From: Dyadobacter fanqingshengii
GTDB lineage: Bacteria; Bacteroidota; Bacteroidia; Cytophagales; Spirosomataceae
Length of the DNA stretch: 64,000 nt
Direction of reading: 5' to 3'
NCBI RefSeq assembly: GCF_023822005.2
Contig: NZ_CP098806.1
Location: 310,001 to 374,000, forward strand
Shown: positions 7,690 to 17,029 of the stretch, in pieces
Numbering within the stretch: the stretch's first letter is position 1
Layout of the letters: each line of letters opens with the position of its first letter
Notes under the pieces: generated by a model
What the model saw: the letters and a program-made list of their open reading frames with translations, nothing else
Databases searched by the model: none
What the model was told of the DNA's origin: nothing
Translations under genes and position numbers: made by a program

Positions 7690-9036
7690 TCAAGGATTTG
7701 ATTTTGGTTCGGTTTGGCGGCTGCTTCCGGGTGTGCGGGAAGAAGACGGGGTGGACTGTCTGTTAGCCGGCCTTTCCAGAGCCGGACGTGTTGCAGGGCG
7801 GGTCTGCGCTGGCTTTTCGCGGGCAGGGCTTGGGTTTACGGGACGTGTTGCAGGGCGCTGTGGATTCGGAGTCGGATTGCCTGGCCGCGTTGTTGCCGGC
7901 CGCTCGCGACCTGGATTTGGCGTAACCGGACGTGTCGTTGCCGGTCTTTCGATGGGCGTTGTTATCGGCCTGCCCGTTCCTGGTCGTCCGGTTCCAGGCC
8001 TTTCTGCTCCCGGTCGCGAAGAGCCGTTTCCAGCGCCAGGCCTTGTCACGGGTTGTGTTACACCGGGATTCGTTCCGGGCCTTCCTGTGGATGGCCGACT
8101 TGTTCCCGGCCTGCTTACAACCGGCCGGCCTGTCCTGTCGAAAGAGGGCAGCCTGTCATTTGCAGAGGGAGCTGTTGGATTTCTTTTGACAAAAACTGCG
8201 GAACCTTGTCTGGCGGATGACGGCCTGGAATATGTATTTCTGTAATCGCCTCTGCTGGATCTCCTGGTGACCGTTACCGACCGTGATCTGTAACCACCGC
8301 CATAATAATATGTTTGCCAAACCGGGTTGCGATAGGAGTTCCACCGACGGAAATGTCCGTTGTAATAATTGTGATAATGATAGTGATAACCGTAATAATA
8401 GTGCCAGTAATGAGGCCTCCACGGTCGCCAGTAAGAGGGATAATATTGCCAGCGCCAGGGCGATCGCCAAATGACGTAATTGGGAACATAGATATACCGG
8501 ACAACCGGCCAGGAGGCAATGACGTAAGTGGTGTTATTCTGCTGGACAGCCGGTCTGTCGCGATCTGCCGAATAGCCGGGATTTGGTGTTTCGACCCGAT
8601 TATCATCCCCAGAAGGTGAATTGGGCTCTATAATGTAGTCCTTTCCGTATAGATCTTCGTCGCCCACGAGCTGGATCAAAACCTGTCCGTCATCCTTCTT
8701 TTCTACAAAAAATACGGCAACATCCTGCTCCTCGTTCTGGCCTAGTGCGACTTTGAGCGAAATGGTGTGCAAGTTCCGGTCTACATTGTCAAAAACCCGG
8801 ATGTAGTCGATTCTGTTGTCGCCGTCAAGATCGAGATTGTTAATTTGTGTTTCTTCATCATTGAGTTTTCGTTCAAAACCTTCCAACGTTTCCGACTCCT
8901 GGAACAGCTTCATAACGGCATACAGGTTCAAATTATCGCCCGGTAAGTCCAGCTTTTCCTCCTCTGCCTGAGCTATTACTTGTGTGCCGGTGAATAGCAG
9001 TAAGGCGATGATAATGAGCCAAATATTATTTTTCAT
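7690..9036 (-). CDS. Exported protein with Tyr/Trp/His-rich core and Arg/Pro/Thr repeat tail
   Basis: The ATG at 9036 starts a signal peptide (MKNNIWLIIIALLLFTGTQVIAQ), giving 448 residues. An upstream in-frame start would put 42 extra residues before it and is rejected. Residues 25-150 form a folded region with INNLDLDGDNRIDYIRVFD, which resembles a calcium-loop Asp pattern. Then comes a segment dense in Tyr, Trp and His (WRPWRPHYWHYYYGYHYHYH). The last 180 residues are low-complexity RPATRP/GTGRPGTGRP repeats. Similar architectures are common as uncharacterised envelope proteins in Bacteroidota. The basic tail could bind polysaccharide or the cell wall; that is inference. No enzyme motif is visible. 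Confidence 0.75.
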   Translation of the reverse strand: MKNNIWLIIIALLLFTGTQVIAQAEEEKLDLPGDNLNLYAVMKLFQESETLEGFERKLNDEETQINNLDLDGDNRIDYIRVFDNVDRNLHTISLKVALGQNEEQDVAVFFVEKKDDGQVLIQLVGDEDLYGKDYIIEPNSPSGDDNRVETPNPGYSADRDRPAVQQNNTTYVIASWPVVRYIYVPNYVIWRSPWRWQYYPSYWRPWRPHYWHYYYGYHYHYHNYYNGHFRRWNSYRNPVWQTYYYGGGYRSRSVTVTRRSSRGDYRNTYSRPSSARQGSAVFVKRNPTAPSANDRLPSFDRTGRPVVSRPGTSRPSTGRPGTNPGVTQPVTRPGAGNGSSRPGAERPGTGRPGTGRPITTPIERPATTRPVTPNPGRERPATTRPGNPTPNPQRPATRPVNPSPAREKPAQTRPATRPALERPANRQSTPSSSRTPGSSRQTEPKSNP

Positions 9037-9231
9037 AAGCAAAATATTTATAGCAATGTAGATAAATACTTTGTCAAAAAAAATCCCCGCCTGTTTGACC
9101 AGAGCGAGGACCGAAACCATTGGTAAACGTTGAGAAAAAAAGTTTGAAACAGAGTTAGTCACTTTGTTTATACTTAACCTACTTTCTCAAATTGCAAACG
9201 GGCTATTCAAACTCAATCGGTTTAAAAAACC

Positions 9232-11883
9232 TTATTTTCTTTGCTGAGACAAAAATGTGATCAGCGAGGCAAATTCCTCGTACGAAAGCTCATTCGCAAG
9301 TCCCGGGGGCATCATAGATGATTCCATTTCTTTGCGGGAAATAATGTCGGAAGCCTTTATAGTCGTTACTTGTCCGGCTATGTCGCGGAGAACCAGTTTC
9401 TCGGCAGATTCCTCTGAAACAAATCCTATGTAACTTTTATCGCCCTTCGCCGTGATCAGCACCGAGGCAAATCCTTGTGAAATAGATGCATTAGGCTTCA
9501 AAATCGACTCGGCGATCTGTTCGCGGTTCATAATCGAGCCGATTTGGCCCATGAATGGCCCTTTCATCACTTCACCTTTGCTTAGGCTGTGGCAGGCAAT
9601 GCAGCCCTGTTTGGTGAAAAGCTGTTTTCCTAATGCAGGGTTGCCTTCAATTTTAGCAATCGCCAGCATTACATCTTCAATCGAAGATTCGCCAACCTGT
9701 CCCTTTTTATTACGGATTTTATTCAAATCAATTTTTACTTCTTCCTTCGCCGCAACGGCTTCTTCACCGCCGAACTCGGTAATGCCCATGCGTAAGCGTC
9801 CGTTCAGATCTGCATAAAGCTGCTTCCCGTTCTCATCCGCTTTGTTCCATTGTTGCATCAGAAAATCCTTGATCGCATCCGACGATTCCCACGTAATCGC
9901 TTTATAATAAGGACCGTGCGTGTCCGGTCGTGTGCTCCACCACCATGAGCCATCGTAAGGTGCTTCTTTTTTGTAAAGCCTGGAAAGCGTGGTTAGGATC
10001 TGGTTTTTAGAAGCATCGTCTTTTGCAATTCCGTATGCCGCGATTAAGCCTGAAACTGCTTTTGGATCGTGCATATAACGCAGTGCCCAAAGTGCAAGCG
10101 TGGAATTTTCAGTGCCGATGGCTTTCACGCAAGCATCCACAGCATTGAGTGCAACGAGTGCTCTTACGGCAACGTGCGGAAGGATAATCGGTGAATTTGG
10201 CGTCGCGTGAGGCCCTTCCGTTCCTTTGGCCGGAGAAACAAATGAGGCTGGAACTTTCACTTTCAAAAGCGCCTCAGCCACTTCCGGGCGGCCCATTCGT
10301 CCCAAACCAACCGTTGCGGCAAGCTGAACGCGCGGTGTTCCGTCTTGTAAACCTTTCAGAAACGGCTCAACAGGAACATTTGAATTGATTTTCATGCGAT
10401 CAGCCAGTGCACGCAGTGCAAATTCCTTAACATCCTGATCTTCGGTCAGTTTTACAAGATTATCATTGCCCGAAGCGCCTGCGGCTTGCGCATATGTGTA
10501 AATGCCCGCCACACGTGCATACAGGGGAAGTTGTTTGTCCTCAGCGATTTTCCACGAAGCTTTGGTTACATCCTTAGTTTTACGCGTGAGCAATTCCTGT
10601 TGCGCTGCCAAACGCTGAACGGCGCTTGCATTGGTCAATAACGCAGTCAGGTCTTTCACAGCTGATTTTTTCAAATCAACAAACGGCTTGTACTGCCAGG
10701 TCTTGGGCACAGCACGCACAACAAAACCTTTTCCCGGATTTCCAGAGTAACCCGCTCCATCCCAGGCCGATAAGTAAACGCTTCCCGATGCGTCGATATC
10801 AATGTCTGTGATTTGGGCCAGTTTGATAAATTCCTCTTCCTTTTGCGTGAATGTCGGGCCGTCCGGTGTCACACGGTGAATGTAAAGCTGGTTTCTGCCC
10901 CAGTCGGCCATCATCGGGACCTGATTATATTTTGCGGGCCAGTTAGGGTCGTCCATAAACAGCGAACCCGTTCCCGAGCCGCCGCCTACATCAACCAGGG
11001 CCGGAATAATTTCTTCGGTAAAATGCTTGAAAAGAACAGGATATCCATATTCGCCAGACTGAATCTGGCTACTGAAACGAATGTTCCAGCCGCCCCCGTC
11101 ATTCGTGTTATCTCTTGTGAAAACATTCATGTAAGGATCAATGGCCACATCGTAAATGTTCCGCATTCCGTGCGTGTAAACTTCCATTTCAGTGCCGTCT
11201 GGTCTTACCCGTACAATTCCGCCCCCAAGTTGGGTGAGTTTCTTGCCTGATCTGTCGACTGCGTCATGGAAACCGAAGTCACCGACTGCAATGTAAATCC
11301 AGCCATCGATGCCCATTCTTATTCCGTTCGTTGAATGGTCTGTTCCGCGGCTTTGCAGGAATTTGGGGGAGCTGATATTTTGAATCAATGGCGAAGGACC
11401 GCCGTCGGCCACACCGTCCCAGTTTTTGTCCTCAAAAACCACCAGGTCCATGCCCGATGCCTTTTGGGTTTCTTTTGAAAAAGTGGTGTGTAAAACGAAA
11501 ACGCGGTCACCCATCGCAATGATTCCGCGCGGGTTATCCACCTCAGCGAATGTGGTGTTCTTATCCACTTTGCCATCATGATCGGAGTCAACCAATCGCA
11601 CAATGCGGCCTTTCCCAGGCGTTTTACCCAGCGAACCGATCATATCGACGCCCACAAAGACCTCCCCGCTGGCAGCCACTGCAAGGCAGGCAGGACTGGG
11701 CGTAAGGTCCGATCCGGCGAAATGGGTAACATTCAATTCGGCAGGCCAGCTGGCGGCGTTAGGCAGCGAATCTGCTTTTACGAGGCCGGTGGCACTTTTA
11801 ATAGGTTCAGAACGGTCGTTAACTGCATTATTCCAATAAAGGATCAGAACAGCAGTCACAAGACTAAAAGTAATTTTTAACAT
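9232..11883 (-). CDS. Large PVC-type dehydrogenase with beta-propeller, HEAT-like repeats and cytochrome c domain
   Basis: An exported 883-residue protein with a hydrophobic N-terminus (MLKITFSLVTAVLILYW). The first 400 residues resemble the beta-propeller 'membrane-bound dehydrogenase' domain (DUF7133-like): RIVRLVDSDHDGKVDKNTTF, IYIAVGDFGFHDAVDRSG, THGMRNIYDVAIDP and DNTNDGGGWN. Residues about 420-640 are helical HEAT-like repeats. The C-terminal cytochrome c domain binds one haem through CIACH (Cys761, Cys764, His765) with a probable Met ligand in SMMPPGL (857-858). It would pass electrons from an unknown, probably sugar-derived, substrate to a periplasmic acceptor. It stands alone, with a LysR gene upstream on the same strand. 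Confidence 0.82.
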   Translation of the reverse strand: MLKITFSLVTAVLILYWNNAVNDRSEPIKSATGLVKADSLPNAASWPAELNVTHFAGSDLTPSPACLAVAASGEVFVGVDMIGSLGKTPGKGRIVRLVDSDHDGKVDKNTTFAEVDNPRGIIAMGDRVFVLHTTFSKETQKASGMDLVVFEDKNWDGVADGGPSPLIQNISSPKFLQSRGTDHSTNGIRMGIDGWIYIAVGDFGFHDAVDRSGKKLTQLGGGIVRVRPDGTEMEVYTHGMRNIYDVAIDPYMNVFTRDNTNDGGGWNIRFSSQIQSGEYGYPVLFKHFTEEIIPALVDVGGGSGTGSLFMDDPNWPAKYNQVPMMADWGRNQLYIHRVTPDGPTFTQKEEEFIKLAQITDIDIDASGSVYLSAWDGAGYSGNPGKGFVVRAVPKTWQYKPFVDLKKSAVKDLTALLTNASAVQRLAAQQELLTRKTKDVTKASWKIAEDKQLPLYARVAGIYTYAQAAGASGNDNLVKLTEDQDVKEFALRALADRMKINSNVPVEPFLKGLQDGTPRVQLAATVGLGRMGRPEVAEALLKVKVPASFVSPAKGTEGPHATPNSPIILPHVAVRALVALNAVDACVKAIGTENSTLALWALRYMHDPKAVSGLIAAYGIAKDDASKNQILTTLSRLYKKEAPYDGSWWWSTRPDTHGPYYKAITWESSDAIKDFLMQQWNKADENGKQLYADLNGRLRMGITEFGGEEAVAAKEEVKIDLNKIRNKKGQVGESSIEDVMLAIAKIEGNPALGKQLFTKQGCIACHSLSKGEVMKGPFMGQIGSIMNREQIAESILKPNASISQGFASVLITAKGDKSYIGFVSEESAEKLVLRDIAGQVTTIKASDIISRKEMESSMMPPGLANELSYEEFASLITFLSQQRK

Positions 11884-12007
11884 AATTTTATTTCAGAAAA
11901 ACGCGCCATCAGGTGTCAGCATGGAAAAAATGGACAAAGAACTCAACTTAATAAAAATAGGACGATTGGTATAACTACTCAAAATTCATCAATTCATTTG
12001 AAGGCGG

Positions 12008-12901
12008 CTACTTGGCAACATAGCCGGAGAATTTTATAAACAATTCAGGCAGTGCCTCGTGCTGGCCGTGCAGGATGGTAAAGTAGAAAAAACGCTCGAT
12101 GTTCAGCCCTTCCACATCCACAATGCGGCATTCTTTGCTTTGCAATTCTTTCAAGACCGCATGGATGGAAAGCAGTGCCATCGAGTCGGAATGCAGCATA
12201 TATAATTTCATGCTTTCGCTGCTGCCGAGCTGCATTTCAATATTGAGGTCGGCAATGCTCACACCGATCGTCTTCAAGGCGTGGGCGATCACTTCCAATG
12301 TTCCCGAGCCGGGTTCACGCATAAGCAACGGGATTTCTTTCAGCTTCTCCGCAGAAACCGTCCCTGTTGAAGCAGTTGGATTTTTGCTACTCGCCACGAG
12401 GACAATCTCATCTTTTAAAAACTCAATGTATTTAATTGCAGCGTTTTTGGAAAACCCTTCAATCACCCCTAAGTCAATCTCCTTATTTTGCAGCGCCTGC
12501 TCGATCTCTTCGGTGTTTTTGATGGTCAGCGTAACCTGAATGTTGTGAAATTTTCGGTGAAATGCGGCCAGTATAGGAGGGAGAATATATTGCGCGGCCG
12601 TCGTACTGGCGCCTAAACGCAATTTTCCGCCCTGGCGCTGTGATAAATTATTGATTTCAAACTCAATGTTGCGGTAAATCTCAAAAATCTGCTCGCTGTG
12701 ATGGAGGAGGATTTCACCTGCCTGCGTTAGTTTCACGCGCGAACCATTTCGTTCAAAAAGCTTGGTGTTGAGCTGGTTTTCGAGCTCGTGAATGTGTTTT
12801 GTGACCGCTGGCTGGGTAATGTAAAGCTCCGCCGCGGCTTTTGTGAAGTTGAGCCGCCGGGCAACTGTATTGAAAACCTGCAAACGAAAATCGAAGACCA
12901 T
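12008..12901 (-). CDS. LysR-family transcriptional regulator
   Basis: A 297-residue DNA-binding regulator. The N-terminal winged helix is clear: FDFRLQVFNTVARRLNFTKA, then AAELYITQPAVTKHIHELEN and the wing LNTKLFERNGSRVKLTQAG. A type-2 periplasmic-binding fold follows (LRLGASTTAAQYILPPILAAF). I start it at the ATG at 12901, which places the first helix two residues in as in most LysR proteins. A longer frame adds 19 residues of unlikely sequence. The effector is unknown; the sensor half is of the CysB/CbbR-like kind. It is divergent from the FtsX-type permease gene with a 194-base gap, and that gap is the most likely place for its operator. Confidence 0.88.
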   Translation of the reverse strand: MVFDFRLQVFNTVARRLNFTKAAAELYITQPAVTKHIHELENQLNTKLFERNGSRVKLTQAGEILLHHSEQIFEIYRNIEFEINNLSQRQGGKLRLGASTTAAQYILPPILAAFHRKFHNIQVTLTIKNTEEIEQALQNKEIDLGVIEGFSKNAAIKYIEFLKDEIVLVASSKNPTASTGTVSAEKLKEIPLLMREPGSGTLEVIAHALKTIGVSIADLNIEMQLGSSESMKLYMLHSDSMALLSIHAVLKELQSKECRIVDVEGLNIERFFYFTILHGQHEALPELFIKFSGYVAK

Positions 12902-13095
12902 AGGTGCAAGTTCGTGGTTAAAAACGCAAAATTCAAAAAGAGCCGCTGGGGACCGCATTTAAATCGTCCGCAGCTGAACAAAAACGTTCGGATGCGAACA
13001 AGTCATCCATCTAAATATTGTCTTTGGGATGTCGTAGGGCATTATTTGATTGCTGGCAAGGCATTTGTCCTGTGTATATCTCATCCAACCCATGT

Positions 13096-15546
13096 ATGTT
13101 TCAAAATTACTTCAAGATCGCCTTGCGGAATATGTGGAAAAACAAGGTTTTTTCCATCGTTAACCTGACCGGCCTCGTTGTCGGGATCACTGCTTGTCTG
13201 ATGATCCTGCAATATGTCAGTTATGAGCTGAGCTTCGATCAGTTTCACAAAGATGCAGAACGCATATACAGAATAACGAACGACCGTTTTCAGCAAGGAA
13301 AACTCATACAACACGGCACGATTACTTATCCGACGATCGGACCGGCAATGGCCAAAGATTTTCAGGAAGTGGAAGCCTACACCACCATGTCGAATCCGGG
13401 AACATTCAAATTGCAGCGCGATAAGAAAATTTTTGAAGAGCAGGGGCTTTATGCAGACAATCATTTTTTGTCCTTTTTTACATTTCCCCTGTTAGCAGGC
13501 GAGGCAAAAAGTGCATTATCAAGGCCATACTCGATTGTGCTTTCCGAGAGTAATGCAAAAAGAATTTTCGGGGCAAATCAAAGCAATTACGCAAGCCTGA
13601 TTGGCAAGTCAATCCTGATCGATCTTGACACGCAGCCCTATCAGATTACGGGCATCGTGAAAGATTTTCCTGCGGCTTCTCATTTGCAATATGGTGCATT
13701 AATGTCGTACGAAACACATGTAACAACCTGGGGTGATTGGGTTAAAACAAGCTGGGACGGTTCGGATATGTGGCATTATTTGAAGTTAAAAAATGGAGTG
13801 AATGCAGCTGATCTTGAACAGAAATTCCCTGCATTCAGTGAGCGCTATTTTCAGGGTGATAAGGTGTCGGGAAGCGTAGAGAAATTCTATTTGCAATCCT
13901 TGTCGCAAACGCATCTGTTCTCCGATTATGAATATGAAATTGGTAATGTAAACAATGGAAAAGCGGTATGGACGATGCTGATCATTGCTGCATTCATTCT
14001 CATTATTGCCTGGGTGAATTACATTAATTTGTCAACGGCGAGGTCCATGGAACGGGCGAAGGAAGTAGGCGTAAGAAAGGTTGCAGGCGCGACTTCCAAA
14101 CAACTCATCTGGCAGTTTCTCTCGGAATCTGTGTTACTGAATATGTTGGCTATGGCCATGGCGATTTGTCTCGCTGTGATTTTGCAGCCATTCCTGAACA
14201 GCATTGTTGATCGCCCATTATCGCTGGCATTGCTCACTGGAAGCGGATATGGTGGAGCGGCTATGGCGATTGCACTTGGTCTTGTTTTCGTTGCCGGAAC
14301 ATTGCTTTCCGGATTTTATCCTGCGTTTGCATTGTCGGCTTTCAAAGCGATCAGCGTTTTAAAAGGCAGTTTTAAAAGGTCGGCAAAAGGTGTTTGGGTT
14401 CGGCAGTCGCTGGTTGTGTTCCAGTATACGACGTCGGTTGTGCTAATCGTGGGCACATTGATCGTGTTCCGTCAGCTCGAATTCATGCGCAAGCAGCATC
14501 TGGGTTTTAATATGGAAAAAGTGCTGGTTATTCCCGGTGCCGATCTTACCCGTTTTGACTCAACGGCGATTGACCGCATTAATGCTTTCAAATCGGAGCT
14601 GAAAAGATATCCGGAAATCCAGTCTGCCACTGCTTCTATCAACCTTTTCGGGAACCGCTTGTCACGGGCATTCAATGTGAAAAGGGTTGGGGCAGATCAA
14701 GGCAAAGGCGTTACGCTAAGCCGGATGGATGTGGATCTGGATTTTTTTCAAACTTATCAGATAGACCTCGCCGCAGGGCGCAATTTTCTTCCAACGGATT
14801 CGGATCCGGATGGCCGCAAGGTGACCAATGCGATGATTAATGTATCGGCGGCCAAGTTACTCGGCTTCCCGGATGCTGAATCGGCGGTTGGAAAAAAGAT
14901 TCTACTTTTCAACAGGGAATGGGAGGTTGTAGGCGTGGTGAAGGACTTTCATCAACAGTCATTGAAGCATGCGATCGAACCCGTACTTTTCAGGCCCTAC
15001 TATACCAACGGCGGTTATTTCTCATTCAAAATCGCCTCTGCCGATCTGGAAAAGACCATTGGTTTGGTTGAGGCCAAATACAAGCAATTTTATCCCGGCA
15101 ATGACTTCTCCTATTTCTTCATGGATGAGCAATTTAACCGGCAGTATAAGGATGACAAGACATTCGGCCAGATCACCAGTTTTTTCTCCCTACTGGCCGT
15201 GCTCATTGCTTCTTTGGGCATCTTTGGACTATCGTCTTACATGATTTCACAGCGGACAAAGGAGATTGGTGTTCGGAAAGTGTTGGGCGCAACTATTTCC
15301 AGCATTGTCGCATTACTATCGGTTGACTTCCTGAAACTGGTGCTTATTGCCATCGTCATTGGATCGCCGGTCGCGTGGTTTGGTGTCAAACACTGGCTGG
15401 ATGATTTCGCTTATAAAATCGAGATCGAATGGTGGATGTTTGTCCTGGCCGGATTGCTCGCGGTGGTGATCGCGTTCCTGACGGTAAGTTCTCAGGCAAT
15501 TAAAGCTGCATTAATGAACTCGGCAAAATCCTTGAAATCGGAATAA
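13096..15546 (+). CDS. FtsX/MacB-like ABC transporter permease
   Basis: An 816-residue membrane protein of the type abundant in Cytophagales. It has an N-terminal helix (MFQNYFKIALRNMWKNKVFS), a periplasmic MacB_PCD domain, then an FtsX three-helix block (from about residue 295, with MERAKEVGVRKVAGATSKQL). After these come a second periplasmic domain and a second FtsX block near the C-terminus (ISQRTKEIGVRKVLGATISS). The two EVGVRK/EIGVRK loops are the expected cytosolic contacts for an ATPase. No ATPase gene is adjacent. Proteins of this class usually act in mechanotransmission or export rather than import. The ATG at 13096 begins the conserved N-terminal helix; an upstream frame without family sequence is dismissed. 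Confidence 0.85.
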   Translation: MFQNYFKIALRNMWKNKVFSIVNLTGLVVGITACLMILQYVSYELSFDQFHKDAERIYRITNDRFQQGKLIQHGTITYPTIGPAMAKDFQEVEAYTTMSNPGTFKLQRDKKIFEEQGLYADNHFLSFFTFPLLAGEAKSALSRPYSIVLSESNAKRIFGANQSNYASLIGKSILIDLDTQPYQITGIVKDFPAASHLQYGALMSYETHVTTWGDWVKTSWDGSDMWHYLKLKNGVNAADLEQKFPAFSERYFQGDKVSGSVEKFYLQSLSQTHLFSDYEYEIGNVNNGKAVWTMLIIAAFILIIAWVNYINLSTARSMERAKEVGVRKVAGATSKQLIWQFLSESVLLNMLAMAMAICLAVILQPFLNSIVDRPLSLALLTGSGYGGAAMAIALGLVFVAGTLLSGFYPAFALSAFKAISVLKGSFKRSAKGVWVRQSLVVFQYTTSVVLIVGTLIVFRQLEFMRKQHLGFNMEKVLVIPGADLTRFDSTAIDRINAFKSELKRYPEIQSATASINLFGNRLSRAFNVKRVGADQGKGVTLSRMDVDLDFFQTYQIDLAAGRNFLPTDSDPDGRKVTNAMINVSAAKLLGFPDAESAVGKKILLFNREWEVVGVVKDFHQQSLKHAIEPVLFRPYYTNGGYFSFKIASADLEKTIGLVEAKYKQFYPGNDFSYFFMDEQFNRQYKDDKTFGQITSFFSLLAVLIASLGIFGLSSYMISQRTKEIGVRKVLGATISSIVALLSVDFLKLVLIAIVIGSPVAWFGVKHWLDDFAYKIEIEWWMFVLAGLLAVVIAFLTVSSQAIKAALMNSAKSLKSE

Positions 15547-15623
15547 AGTTTTAGGGACGACTTTATCGGACAAAGTTCATAATTGGCGTAATTGCAATGA
15601 CTTACTAAACTTAACAATGCATT

Positions 15624-16025
15624 ATGCCAACTAAAAAAGACCAGGAACCGAAAAACAAACCTAAGAAACCAAGCGATGAAGAGCAGGTTGCCGAATACAT
15701 GGAGCAACTGCAACATCCGCTCAAAGCCGAAATTGAAGCAGTCCGAAAAATTATCAAAGGCGCCAATCCTGCAATCAAGGAACGTATCAAATGGAACGCA
15801 CCCAGCTATTACACATCCGCTGATCTGCTGACATTCAATCACAGACTGCAAACAAAAGTGCACCTGATCTTCCACCACATCGCCATCGTGCAAATCGCTT
15901 CCGACCTCCTGGAAGGCGATTACAAAGACCGCCGAATGATGTATTTCGCTGATATGGCCGATGTCGAGGCGAAGAAAGAGGTTTTAGAGCGGATTTTAAA
16001 TGAATATGTGGGGTTGGTTGGTTAA
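15624..16025 (+). CDS. DUF1801 domain protein (YdhG-like fold)
   Basis: A 133-residue cytosolic protein. A Lys/Glu-rich leader (MPTKKDQEPKNKPKKPSDEE) precedes the DUF1801 domain: VAEYMEQLQHPLKAEIEAVR, IKERIKWNAPSYYT and the closing RRMMYFADMADVEAKKEVLE. The Trp-Asn-Ala-Pro motif is the family signature. Some DUF1801 proteins are linked to intracellular iron delivery (frataxin-like fold), but most have no proven function, so I keep the domain name. It stands alone between the permease and the KilA-N gene. Confidence 0.82.
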   Translation: MPTKKDQEPKNKPKKPSDEEQVAEYMEQLQHPLKAEIEAVRKIIKGANPAIKERIKWNAPSYYTSADLLTFNHRLQTKVHLIFHHIAIVQIASDLLEGDYKDRRMMYFADMADVEAKKEVLERILNEYVGLVG

Positions 16026-16081
16026 GAATTGTGACCTAATTGCAGCGGCTGCGTCTAAGTGTTGTATCAAACAGCACGACG

Positions 16082-16936
16082 ATGAAAAGTACAATCCAAG
16101 TTAGTGGTCAGGTAATAAGCATTTTTACAAAACAAAAAGAAGAATTTATATCCCTGACTGACATTGCCAAGCACAAAAATCCCGAAGCAACCGGCTTAGT
16201 CATCTCCCATTGGCTTAGCACAAAGTTTACCATAGAGTTTATGGGGCTATGGGAACAAATGTTCAATCCGAATTTTAATGTTACTGAATTCAGTAATATT
16301 AAAAACGAAGCTGGGAGCAACGGATTTGTGTTGTCCTCAAAACAATGGATTGAGAAAACCAATGCTAATGGAATAGTATCGACAGCAGGTCGTTATGGTG
16401 GAACCTTTGCGCACAAGGACATTGCCTTTGAGTTTGCATCCTGGATTTCAGCTTCCTTCAAGCTCTATCTAATCAAAGAATTCCAACGCCTGAAAGAAGA
16501 AGAACATTCTGATCTTAAACTGGAATGGAATGTTCAGCGGACCTTGGCGAAAGTGAATTACCAGATTCACGCGGACGCAATAAAAGAAAATCTTATCCCC
16601 AAAACACTTAGTGGAAAGCAGATCGGTTTTGTGTACGCAAACGAGGCGGACTTGCTTAACATGGCGCTTTTTGGTGTTACGGCGAAACAGTGGAAAGAGT
16701 TAAATCCACGCGAGGTTGGCAATGTACGTGATTCGGCAACGCTGGAACAGCTGGTTGTGCTTTCCAATCTGGAAAGTGTAAATGCGCTTTTAATTCATCA
16801 GGGACTGCCGCAGCATAAGCGCTTGGTGCAGCTAAATTTGGTAGCGATCTCCCAAATGAAATCTTTGGTCAATAATATTCAGTTGAAAAAACTTAAAGAT
16901 GGGACGGCTTTGCAAACTAAACCTGAAAAACTTTAA
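16082..16936 (+). CDS. KilA-N domain DNA-binding protein
   Basis: A 284-residue protein beginning with a KilA-N domain, a phage and large-DNA-virus DNA-binding module. Key segments are FISLTDIAKHKNPEATGLVI, SHWLSTKFTIEFMGLWEQ, GIVSTAGRYGGTFAHKDIAF and EFASWISASFKLYLIKEFQR. The second half (RTLAKVNYQIHADAIKENL, GFVYANEADLLNMALFGVTA, MNSLE-like helices) is the C-terminal domain commonly fused to bacterial KilA-N proteins. I choose the ATG at 16082, at the start of recognisable sequence (MKSTIQVSGQVISIF). Genes of this type are scattered in Bacteroidota chromosomes, often in mobile or defence-rich regions. Here no phage genes surround it. Function is unknown beyond DNA binding. Confidence 0.82.
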   Translation: MKSTIQVSGQVISIFTKQKEEFISLTDIAKHKNPEATGLVISHWLSTKFTIEFMGLWEQMFNPNFNVTEFSNIKNEAGSNGFVLSSKQWIEKTNANGIVSTAGRYGGTFAHKDIAFEFASWISASFKLYLIKEFQRLKEEEHSDLKLEWNVQRTLAKVNYQIHADAIKENLIPKTLSGKQIGFVYANEADLLNMALFGVTAKQWKELNPREVGNVRDSATLEQLVVLSNLESVNALLIHQGLPQHKRLVQLNLVAISQMKSLVNNIQLKKLKDGTALQTKPEKL

Positions 16937-16954
16937 ACCAAATGCCTGTAAGCC

Positions 16955-16995
16955 AAAAAAGTTAACCCCGATCACACCTCAGGGTTAACTTTCAT
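16955..16995 (-). terminator. Rho-independent terminator of the small secreted protein gene
   Basis: An 11-bp stem AAAGTTAACCC / GGGTTAACTTT (16958-16968 with 16982-16992) has a 13-base loop. On the minus strand the hairpin is followed by a T run (complement of 16955-16960). It lies between two convergent genes, so it may act weakly in the other direction too. Confidence 0.7.
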
Positions 16996-17029
16996 CATTA
17001 TGGACTTGCCAACGAAACTAGCCACCTTG

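Noticed and set aside
7690..8200. Short repeated motifs that could suggest a CRISPR array
   Set aside because: The repeats are irregular, in frame and encode RPATRP-like protein repeats; there are no constant repeats with unique spacers.
7714..8245. Two long plus-strand frames opposite the exported Arg/Pro-rich protein
   Set aside because: They are antisense shadows of GC-rich codon repeats in the real gene; the sequences are Arg/Gly/Cys-rich without domains.
9037..9162. 42-residue N-terminal extension of the exported Arg/Pro-rich protein
   Set aside because: It would place a signal peptide in the middle of the protein; the ATG at 9036 starts a normal signal peptide.
13030..13060. Possible promoter ATTG-N20-ATTATTTG before the FtsX-type permease
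   Set aside because: The -7 box misses the TA and the -33 box is partial; not strong enough to list.
13018..13095. 26-residue extension of the FtsX-type permease
   Set aside because: The extension has no family sequence and uses a weak start; the ATG at 13096 begins the conserved first helix.
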